A stretch of 12,993 nucleotides of DNA from Clostridiales bacterium UBA1779 (lineage in GTDB: Bacteria > Bacillota > Clostridia > Oscillospirales > CAG-272), in NCBI GenBank assembly GCA_002314565.1, contig DCGL01000041.1:1-12993 (forward strand). The letters are read 5' to 3'. The notes under the pieces were generated by a model, which was given only the letters and a program-made list of their open reading frames with translations, did no database searches and had not been told where the DNA came from. Both the position numbers and the translations under genes were made by a program. Of this stretch, positions 7,687 through 12,993 are shown one piece after another. Each line of letters starts with the position of its first letter. Within the stretch, counting starts at the first letter, position 1.

Positions 7687-7715
7687 ATGATACCATTAAA
7701 ATAATAATAAATCAA
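7687..7715 (-). promoter_or_regulatory. sigma-A promoter of the MFS transporter gene
   Basis: On the minus strand, TTGATT (7710-7715), a 17-bp AT-rich spacer and TATCAT (7687-7692) predict initiation near 7680. This leaves a leader of about 30 bases before the TTG start with its CGGAGG site. Confidence 0.6.
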
Positions 7716-7753
7716 GAGAAAAATATGTTCTTTTTTTCTTTGCGTTTATCAGG

Positions 7754-7824
7754 GCTCAGTTGTATTTGCCGGCAGCAAAATGTTTTGGCATATCACAGCG
7801 CTAATTAGAGCTCAGTTGTATTTG
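7754..7824. repeat. direct repeat copying the 3' end of the TIM-barrel gene
   Basis: GCTCAGTTGTATTTG is present at 7754-7768 and at 7810-7824. Similarity continues for about ten more bases (…GC…CAAAAT.TT). The second copy is the last codons and stop of the barrel protein (…KYN, TGA). The first lies 56 bases further on and also encodes …KYN and a stop on the minus strand. It may be the relic of a local duplication or of a lost paralogue. The near-palindrome AGCGCTAATTAGAGCT (7797-7812) lies between them. Confidence 0.55.
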
Positions 7825-9500
7825 TAAGCGTCAAAATATTCCAGCCTGATTTTTCCGTCAGGCAGCTGCGTTATCAGCCCTTCGGCTTCAAGCTCACACA
7901 GAATTTCATCCTGATACATAAAATAAGGGGCGTTTGATTCGTAAGCGTTTCTTCCGAGTATCGGGGTATTGCGGCTGCGTGCAGTCGAAACGAAATATTC
8001 GTAATAACGCTTTTTCGCAAGATGGAAGAAAAGCGGATGCCGCGGCATCTTCATCCCGTGAGACTGACAAAAGGCATAAAGCGAGCAGGCCTGCATTCTT
8101 GCTTCGCGCTGACCGAAAACTCCGATAACCGTATTGTAATCGTAAACGAGATTCCAGATTCTGAGAATTTCACTGCTGAGTTCTTCGTCTGAGGCTCCGC
8201 TGTCGGCAAGTTTTTCGAGCTCCTCAAATTTTACGTAGAATTCGGCGAAATTTTTAATCTGTTCGACGTGCGGCAGCGTCAGTTCGGCAAGCTTCCGGGC
8301 AGTAATCGGAAGAGGGAAATCGGACGAAAAGTCATAGTCTGAGGCCACGGTTTTGAGCTCCTCAAAACATTCAGAAGCCCTGATTGCCATAGAGCCCGGT
8401 TCCCAGAGCGGCTTATATCTCGGAGGCTTCGGCCACCAGTACGTTTCCCACGAATTACCGGAACGCGCATCCTGTATCAGATTCAGTACCCTTTCGACAG
8501 CTGCCCCGTGTCTCTCACCGTATATTTTGTAAGCTATGTCGTGAACGAGCCTGTCCGGGTCTTCGTCCGGATTTATCAGGAGCTGACCCGCGCAGTACAG
8601 GGAGAAAATATTCATAATATGGTAGGAGTCAATTTCCGACCAGTATTCGGGAACCTTTACGTCATCGGCATCGTTTCTTATGCGGTTATAAACCTCCTTT
8701 TCGACCTTTGCGTTGACAACCATCCAGGCGGACTGGTCAATTTCCATATCGGCAAGATACCAGCTCCATTCGCCCAGCTGCAGACCGAGGTTTTTCACGT
8801 TTTCGCGGTATGCACGGCGTTTGTCACGGGGCCATCTGTTGTCCTCCATCAGCATCATACCGTTGAAACCTGCATCTATAAGCCCCTGAAGAAAACCTTC
8901 CGGAGCAGCCCAGGAGTCAATCCCGAATTTTACACCGGGGTTTTTGGCAGTGAATTTCGAGCGGATGAGCTTTGCAAATTTAATTATGTCATCGGTATTC
9001 TTCAGATGTCCCGGGTCGAAGAAGTGCAGAATCAGCCTGTCAACGTACGGGGCAAATTCAGCATAAATATCGTAATATTTGTTGAAGGAGGCAAAAACTT
9101 CAGGGTCATCATAGGCACTTCCGCCGTCTTTGGCGTCGTAACGCACCGATGTATCCGTCCAGCCGTATCCCGTAAAGTTTGCAGCCCATACCCAGAGCGT
9201 GATTTTCATGCCTTCATCCTTGGCAGCTTTGATAAACGTCATCGTTTTGTCATGCGCCGCTTCATAGCTTGAAAACCATCTCCAGTGAGAGCAGCAATCC
9301 ATAACCTGAATTCCGGTAAAACCGCAGGCTTTTATCATTCGCACGTATTCGCGCAGCTGCCTGTCGGACAGAGCATACCAGTCTACGGCCATACTCATAT
9401 TCATATTGTTGATTTTTCCACGGTTGTAATCGGGTTTCCAGCCGCAGAGAATGGTCTCGCGTTCGCGCATCCAGGGATTGCTTATGGAAAATTCGCTCAT
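7812..9500 (-). CDS. putative TIM-barrel glycoside-hydrolase-like protein, family unassigned
   Basis: This 562-residue protein has no signal peptide and is presumably cytoplasmic. Residues about 50-255 alternate strands and helices as in a (beta/alpha)8 barrel: GFTGIQVMD (60-68), MKITLWVWA (98-106), DRLILHFFDPG (154-164), VKFGIDSW (190-197), FNGMMLMEDNRWP (212-224) and LGEWSWY (242-248). Candidate active-site acids at strand ends are D162, D195, E219, D220 and E244. The density of tryptophan and tyrosine (for example YWWPKPPRY) suits carbohydrate binding. The C-terminal third is helical, with no recognised family. The ATG at 9500 has GAGGA upstream and follows the predicted transcription start by about 30 bases. 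With a transporter gene next in line, a role in sugar breakdown is plausible. I cannot name a glycosidase family, and a non-glycosidase barrel is possible. Confidence 0.65.
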   Translation of the reverse strand: MSEFSISNPWMRERETILCGWKPDYNRGKINNMNMSMAVDWYALSDRQLREYVRMIKACGFTGIQVMDCCSHWRWFSSYEAAHDKTMTFIKAAKDEGMKITLWVWAANFTGYGWTDTSVRYDAKDGGSAYDDPEVFASFNKYYDIYAEFAPYVDRLILHFFDPGHLKNTDDIIKFAKLIRSKFTAKNPGVKFGIDSWAAPEGFLQGLIDAGFNGMMLMEDNRWPRDKRRAYRENVKNLGLQLGEWSWYLADMEIDQSAWMVVNAKVEKEVYNRIRNDADDVKVPEYWSEIDSYHIMNIFSLYCAGQLLINPDEDPDRLVHDIAYKIYGERHGAAVERVLNLIQDARSGNSWETYWWPKPPRYKPLWEPGSMAIRASECFEELKTVASDYDFSSDFPLPITARKLAELTLPHVEQIKNFAEFYVKFEELEKLADSGASDEELSSEILRIWNLVYDYNTVIGVFGQREARMQACSLYAFCQSHGMKMPRHPLFFHLAKKRYYEYFVSTARSRNTPILGRNAYESNAPYFMYQDEILCELEAEGLITQLPDGKIRLEYFDAYKYN

Positions 9501-9537
9501 TTGTTCCTCATCATTTTTCGTAATTTTCTGTGTCTGA

Positions 9538-9566
9538 ATTATAGCCTATGTAAGTTTAAAAGTCAA
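9538..9566 (-). promoter_or_regulatory. strong sigma-A promoter of the TIM-barrel gene
   Basis: On the minus strand, TTGACT (9561-9566), a 17-bp spacer and a perfect TATAAT (9538-9543) predict initiation near 9531. Confidence 0.82.
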
Positions 9567-9579
9567 CAGAAGCTTAAAA

Positions 9580-9606
9580 AGATATTTCGCAATATTTGAA
9601 ATATCT
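9580..9606. promoter_or_regulatory. inverted repeat, candidate operator between divergent promoters
   Basis: Arms AGATATTTC (9580-9588) and GAAATATCT (9598-9606) are perfect reverse complements around a 9-base spacer. The site ends one base before the -35 box of the secreted-protein gene and begins 14 bases from the -35 box of the barrel gene, a good place for a regulator of both. Being AT-rich, some chance of coincidence remains. Confidence 0.45.
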
Positions 9607-9607
9607 A

Positions 9608-9636
9608 TTGACTTTTCTCTTTCGGTATTGTAATAT
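9608..9636 (+). promoter_or_regulatory. sigma-A promoter of the secreted-protein gene
   Basis: TTGACT (9608-9613), a 17-bp spacer and TAATAT (9631-9636) predict initiation near 9643, 35 bases before the start codon. Confidence 0.7.
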
Positions 9637-9677
9637 TGTTGCATCCATTTAATATATACTTCTAAAGGAGTCCGAAA

Positions 9678-10745
9678 ATGAAAAAAATCAGAATTTTAGC
9701 TGTTGCCATTGCAATTCTTGCTCTGCTCACAGCAGTCCCGATGTCAGCCTCTGCTGCAAATCTTACCGTTGACAACACGGGCAAGGTTGACGTTCTTGAA
9801 GGTGCAACTTCAATGATGATGTCAAAGAGCAACTGCTACTTCATCTCTACCGTTCTCACCGACGGAGTTTTTGCCGATAACGAAGGCACAACCGTTTACT
9901 ACAACAAGGCATTCTGCGCCAAGGGTGACTGCGCCACTCTCGAAGACTTCCCCGGTGAATTCGAATACACACTGACCGACGGAACGAAGAAGACTTATTA
10001 CTATACTTTTGAGTTCACTGACCTCAACGCAAACGTTGACAGCTTCGCCATTTACTACAACAATAATAACACCTACCCCATTGAAACAGAGCATTTTCCC
10101 TTCTACCATATCGACTCCGAAGCTGAAATCCTGATTTCAACCGACGGCGGAAAGACATACTCGGTTGCCTGGCATTCAACTCCCTTCAAGATGAACGTTG
10201 ACAACACCTATCCCGAAACCTGCCACGGCTATACCGTTGAAGAGGGCGGAGATTTCATCGAAGTCAACCTGAAGAACGATGCAGGTGAAATCAACTGCAC
10301 TTACAAGTATATGGAATCCAAGTTCGACAAAGAGTACAAGAACGTAACCAATATCGTTTATTGCTCGGTTCATCCCAGACGTGAAGGCAAGCAGACAACC
10401 ACAGACGGCGTAACAACACTCAGCGGTGTTACTCCTTTCTATTATGCAACAAGAATGACCGAGTTCGACGTATACGGTTCAGTAAATGCTACAGTTGAAA
10501 CGACCGAAGCCGTCACCGAAGCCGCAACAAGCGCAAAGCCCGTCGAGACCAAGGCTCCCGAAACTCAGGAAACCAAGGCTCCCGAAACAGTTGCCGAAAC
10601 CGTTGCTGAAACAGCTGCCGAGACCAAGGCCCCCGAAACACAGGCTCCTGCTGCTGAAAAGAAGGGTTGCGGTTCATCTCTTGCTGCCGGCGCCGTAGTG
10701 CTTACGGCCATTCTCGGTTCCGCTCTTCTCAAAAAGAAGGACTGA
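9678..10745 (+). CDS. secreted, C-terminally membrane-anchored beta-rich protein of unknown function
   Basis: This 355-residue protein starts with a clear signal peptide (MKK, hydrophobic core 5-20, probable cleavage after SASA near residue 26). Residues 27-268 are beta-rich and aromatic and end with RMTEFDVYG (259-267), the kind of strand that closes F5/8-type-C / galactose-binding domains. A sugar- or surface-binding role is therefore possible but unproven. Residues 270-327 are a low-complexity linker with repeats of KAPET and VAET. The tail is KKGCGSS (328-334), a hydrophobic helix (335-351) and a final KKKD, so the protein should stay fixed to the membrane facing outward, or be processed there. 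AAAGGAG at 9664-9670 gives an excellent start at 9678. Highly ordered codon use suggests good expression. It is monocistronic, between its promoter and the terminator at 10803-10844. Confidence 0.8.
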   Translation: MKKIRILAVAIAILALLTAVPMSASAANLTVDNTGKVDVLEGATSMMMSKSNCYFISTVLTDGVFADNEGTTVYYNKAFCAKGDCATLEDFPGEFEYTLTDGTKKTYYYTFEFTDLNANVDSFAIYYNNNNTYPIETEHFPFYHIDSEAEILISTDGGKTYSVAWHSTPFKMNVDNTYPETCHGYTVEEGGDFIEVNLKNDAGEINCTYKYMESKFDKEYKNVTNIVYCSVHPRREGKQTTTDGVTTLSGVTPFYYATRMTEFDVYGSVNATVETTEAVTEAATSAKPVETKAPETQETKAPETVAETVAETAAETKAPETQAPAAEKKGCGSSLAAGAVVLTAILGSALLKKKD

Positions 10746-10763
10746 ATAATTACATAAGCGACA

Positions 10764-10793
10764 GACAGTACTTCAGTCACAAACGACAGTACT
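10764..10793. repeat. GACAGTACT direct repeat
   Basis: GACAGTACT stands at 10764-10772 and 10785-10793, exactly 21 bases (two helical turns) apart, each containing the palindrome AGTACT. The copies can also pair as CAGTACT / AGTACTG. It lies between the stop codon and the terminator. The function is unknown. Confidence 0.4.
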
Positions 10794-10802
10794 GATTCAT
10801 CC

Positions 10803-10844
10803 GCGAGGCAGTTCTGATTTCAACTCAATACTGCCTCGCTTTTT
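10803..10844 (+). terminator. Rho-independent terminator of the secreted-protein gene
   Basis: GCGAGGCAGT (10803-10812) pairs perfectly with ACTGCCTCGC (10830-10839) across a 17-base loop. TTTTT follows at 10840-10844. It ends only 20 bases before the next start codon. Confidence 0.88.
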
Positions 10845-10864
10845 AAACGGTAATATATAATATT

Positions 10865-12568
10865 ATGAAAAAAACGGTTTTATTTTTACTTTCGGCTCTG
10901 ATGATTCTGAACTGCATACTGTGCTCATGCCAAAGCGGACAGCAGGATTTCCCGGCGGACACCGGGCCTGTTACGGAAGCGCAGACAGATGCGGTAATTT
11001 CAACTATATCAGCAGCTGATTTATCTTCATATTACGTAATCAGAGCCGATAAGGCCGATGATGAGCTTTGCTCGGAAGTTACGGACTTTATGCTCAAGCT
11101 GCGCGAAAAGGCCGGAAACAGCGTAATGATACAGACTGACTTCTACGTTCCCGGAATTGCCGCCTGCGAAATTCACGAGCTTGAAATCATAGTCGGTGCC
11201 ACTGAAAGAGAAGAAAGCGTTTCTTTTCTGAAGGATCTCAAGGTAAATGACTACGGATACGCTTTATACGGTAAAAAGCTGGTTATTGCCGGAGGCTGTG
11301 ACACGGCAACGTTCAAGGCAATCAATCTGTTCACGACAAACATCCTCGACCGTTTCAAAGACGGCAGCGAAATATTCTATTCATCGGAAGATGATACCGT
11401 AGTTCACGCTAAATACAATATTGATAAGCTCAATATCAGCCTTATGGGAAATGAGATTCCCGTTGAGAATTTCAGAATCGTGTATTCAAACGATAATAAA
11501 GCCAGCAGCCGGATTGCGGCCGAAAGCCTTGCAGAAGCAATCGAACAACAGACGGGCTATATGCTTGACGTTATCTGCGACAGAGAATCTTCTGAACCTT
11601 CTGCCCACGAGATTCTTATCGGAAATACCAACCGCGATGACTCCGCATATACAACCAAGGATGAGGAGTACGTCATCACGTTCAACGAAAAACATATCAG
11701 AATTTACGGTAACGGAACGGCGGAGCTTATGGCCGGAGCTTCCGATATCAGCAAGCGCTTTGAAAACCGAAAAGAAGAAAAGCTGACAATCGTACCGGAC
11801 AACTGCCAAATCACAATAACCCGCGATTATCTGACGGCGATGTCATTTAACAACCTCGTAAGTTCGGTTACAGATGAAAGGCAGAGTGCCGTCATCGGAA
11901 TGATCAGAAAATATATGCCGGACACTCTCGGCATGCAGGAAAGCAGCCCTTCATGGATGACTTACCTGAAGACAAATCTGTCGGATATGTATGCCGTTGT
12001 CGGGACAGGCCGAGACGGCGGAAACAGCGGAGAATACAATCCCATTTTCTACAACAAAACAAAATTTACTTTACTTGATTCCGGCACGAAGTGGCTGTCC
12101 GACACGCCGGACATCGTATCCAAGTACGAAGAATCGTCACTGAACCGTATATACACCTACGCCCTGCTTCAGAGAAAGTCCGATTCGAAGAAGATACTGG
12201 TTGTGAATACTCACTTTGACCACAAGAGCGCGGAAGCAAGAACGAAACAGGGAAAGGTCCTGGCTGCATTCCTCAAATCAAACAGTCAGTACCCGATTGT
12301 TCTGACCGGTGACTTCAACACAACCTCAGATGCACAGGCATACAAAGAGGTGCTCGCCGGCGGAGTCAGCGATTCGAAGGCTGTTGCCGCCACCGTCAGC
12401 GGAGGCTCCACCTTTACAAGCTTCGGCAAAGCCAGCAAAATCATTGATTTCATTTTCGTAAACAGCGCCCGCATTGCCGTCAACAGCTACCGCGTCTGCA
12501 ACGAAAACATCAACAACGTAACGCCGAGCGACCATCATCCCGTTTATATCGAATATATCGTATACTGA
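10865..12568 (+). CDS. lipoprotein with two tandem glycosidase-N-terminal-like domains and an endonuclease/exonuclease/phosphatase domain
   Basis: The 567-residue protein begins with a lipoprotein signal peptide. The most likely lipidated cysteine is C22 (LCSC); C17 and C20 are nearby. A Thr/Gln-rich spacer to about 50 follows. Two homologous alpha/beta units span about 54-165 and 202-300. Each has EI(I/L)IG.T.R (108-115, 249-257), a Y.(I/L) strand and a closing helix, like the small domains before the catalytic barrel in GH20 and GH67 enzymes. The C-terminus (323-567) is an EEP fold with all key residues: MSFNN (N329), QES (E359), NTHFDH (448-453), TGDFNT (D483, N485), IDFIFV (D528) and SDHHP (D556, H557 or H558). 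It should be an active Mg-dependent phosphodiesterase or phosphatase on the outer membrane face. The target is unknown. The start lacks a Shine-Dalgarno sequence and follows a terminator by 20 bases. Confidence 0.85.
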   Translation: MKKTVLFLLSALMILNCILCSCQSGQQDFPADTGPVTEAQTDAVISTISAADLSSYYVIRADKADDELCSEVTDFMLKLREKAGNSVMIQTDFYVPGIAACEIHELEIIVGATEREESVSFLKDLKVNDYGYALYGKKLVIAGGCDTATFKAINLFTTNILDRFKDGSEIFYSSEDDTVVHAKYNIDKLNISLMGNEIPVENFRIVYSNDNKASSRIAAESLAEAIEQQTGYMLDVICDRESSEPSAHEILIGNTNRDDSAYTTKDEEYVITFNEKHIRIYGNGTAELMAGASDISKRFENRKEEKLTIVPDNCQITITRDYLTAMSFNNLVSSVTDERQSAVIGMIRKYMPDTLGMQESSPSWMTYLKTNLSDMYAVVGTGRDGGNSGEYNPIFYNKTKFTLLDSGTKWLSDTPDIVSKYEESSLNRIYTYALLQRKSDSKKILVVNTHFDHKSAEARTKQGKVLAAFLKSNSQYPIVLTGDFNTTSDAQAYKEVLAGGVSDSKAVAATVSGGSTFTSFGKASKIIDFIFVNSARIAVNSYRVCNENINNVTPSDHHPVYIEYIVY

Positions 12569-12583
12569 TTAATACAGCGCGAA

Positions 12584-12616
12584 GCGTGCCGGGGGCGGGT
12601 TCTTTGGCACGCTTTT
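12584..12616 (+). terminator. terminator of the EEP lipoprotein gene, also a copy of a dispersed repeat
   Basis: GCGTGCC (12584-12590) and GGCACGC (12606-12612) form a 7-bp stem followed by TTTT. The loop carries a variant of the GGGGACGGTTCTTT repeat that occurs twice more downstream. Confidence 0.65.
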
Positions 12617-12740
12617 ATATTACCGAGTCGGGGACGGTTCTTTTGTCATCCTTGCCTTCCACACGGGGGAAGGTGTCAATTTTGCGTTAGCGAAAATTGG
12701 CGGATGAGGCTACCGTGCCGGGGACGGTTCTTTGGCACGC
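12584..12740. repeat. three-copy GGGGACGGTTCTTT repeat with enclosed branched palindrome
   Basis: Copies are at 12584-12612, 12621-12650 and 12711-12740. The last two both begin TACCG and are 90 bases apart. Copies 1 and 3 are closed by CGTGCC/GGCACG, while copy 2 has AGTC/GTCAT ends. Between copies 2 and 3, TCATCC (12646-12651) pairs with GGATGA (12702-12707). These enclose a CCTTCC/GGAAGG hairpin (12655-12673) and a CAATTTT/AAAATTG hairpin (12677-12699), so the single strand could fold as a three-way junction. It resembles non-coding intergenic repeats of Clostridia and holds no gene. Confidence 0.6.
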
Positions 12741-12802
12741 TCTTTTGCCGAGGTCCTCTGACGGCATTGTCTATGACGTTTATGATGTTGTCAGCGGTTA
12801 AT

Positions 12803-12845
12803 TGTGGATAAGTTTGTGGATAACTTGTGTATAATTTGTAAATAA
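12803..12845 (-). other. DnaA-box cluster, candidate replication origin element
   Basis: Two perfect DnaA boxes (TGTGGATAA, the reverse of TTATCCACA) lie at 12803-12811 and 12815-12823. A one-mismatch box TGTGTATAA is at 12826-12834 and a two-mismatch form TGTAAATAA at 12837-12845. All face the same way with starts 12, 11 and 11 bases apart, about one helical turn each. A strongly A-rich tract (12841-12910) follows, as expected of a DNA-unwinding region. Confidence 0.65.
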
Positions 12846-12918
12846 GCAGGAGTTCAATAAAAAAAGTTAAAAAAACGGAAAAAATGATAAAAAAGTGCAA
12901 AAAAAGTGAAATTTAGTG

Positions 12919-12947
12919 TTGACAAGGAAAAGCGAAGGTGGTATAAT
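12919..12947 (+). promoter_or_regulatory. perfect-consensus sigma-A promoter
   Basis: TTGACA (12919-12924), a 17-bp spacer and TATAAT (12942-12947) match the consensus at every position. Initiation is expected near 12954. The first 40 bases include CCTC-GAAA-GAGG (12971-12982), a small GNRA-capped hairpin. No start codon with a ribosome binding site appears before the window ends. The product is unknown: a structured RNA, an rRNA operon, or a highly expressed gene such as rpmH near an origin. Confidence 0.85.
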
Positions 12948-12993
12948 ATGCAAGCTGTCGCGTGAGGGACCCCTCGAAAGAGGCTTCCGAACG

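Noticed and set aside
7714..7740. A/T hairpin with a T-run as a terminator after the barrel gene
   Set aside because: The stem is only A-T pairs with one mismatch, so it is too weak. It also borders the -35 box of the transporter promoter.
8508..9272. 254-codon open frame on the plus strand
   Set aside because: It is fully antisense to the barrel-protein gene, which has a promoter, a ribosome binding site and a protein-like pattern. The shadow has none of these.
10498..10660. Repetitive DNA as a possible CRISPR or tandem-repeat array
   Set aside because: It is the in-frame coding sequence of the KAPET / VAET low-complexity linker, with no constant repeat-spacer pattern.
12676..12900. 74-codon minus-strand frame with a hydrophobic start
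   Set aside because: The apparent hydrophobic N-terminus is the translation of the A-rich tract beside the DnaA boxes. The rest runs through the repeat element.
1..12993. tRNA, rRNA, riboswitch or insertion-sequence features
   Set aside because: I saw no cloverleaf with a TTCGA arm, no conserved rRNA segment, no known riboswitch core and no transposase. Only a covariance-model search could exclude short RNAs with certainty.

Overview
The window looks like a chromosomal segment of a Gram-positive anaerobe of the class Clostridia, probably a gut or rumen relative of the Oscillospiraceae. The grounds are strong AAAGGAG-type ribosome binding sites, sigma-A promoters with 17-bp spacers, a lipoprotein and a secreted protein with Clostridia-like signal peptides, and a C-terminal tail (GCGSS, membrane helix, lysines) that I associate with this group. 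The taxonomy is inference. I found no rRNA, tRNA, CRISPR array or intact mobile element.

Left edge (1-1624): the end of an AbiEi-type antitoxin gene overlaps a complete AbiEii nucleotidyltransferase toxin gene (type IV toxin-antitoxin / phage-exclusion pair). It is followed by the decayed remains of an unrecognised gene. The 3' part of that remnant carries a minus-strand terminator for the next operon.

Middle (1625-9500): mostly catabolic enzymes. A minus-strand pair encodes an M20 zinc peptidase and a Gfo/Idh/MocA oxidoreductase, read from a clear promoter at 4044-4072. Divergent from it is an alpha/beta-hydrolase (esterase or peptidase fold) with its own promoter. It converges, across a near-perfect bidirectional terminator, on an unusual STAS-kinase fusion protein. 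Upstream of that on the minus strand lie an organophosphate-antiporter-like MFS transporter with a TTG start and a large TIM-barrel-like protein that may be a glycoside hydrolase.

Right part (9501-12993): a divergent promoter region containing a 9-bp-arm inverted repeat separates the barrel protein from a secreted, C-terminally membrane-anchored beta-rich protein. Next comes a lipoprotein with two tandem glycosidase-N-terminal-like domains joined to an endonuclease/exonuclease/phosphatase domain. The last 425 bases carry no gene. They hold a terminator that is one of three copies of a GGGGACGGTTCTTT repeat, a branched palindromic element, four phased DnaA-box-like sequences beside an A-rich tract (a possible replication origin), and a perfect-consensus promoter whose transcript runs off the window.

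No clearly new multi-gene system is visible. The best leads are the STAS-kinase fusion, the two-repeat nuclease-like lipoprotein, the GCGSS tail, the unassigned barrel enzyme and the candidate origin.
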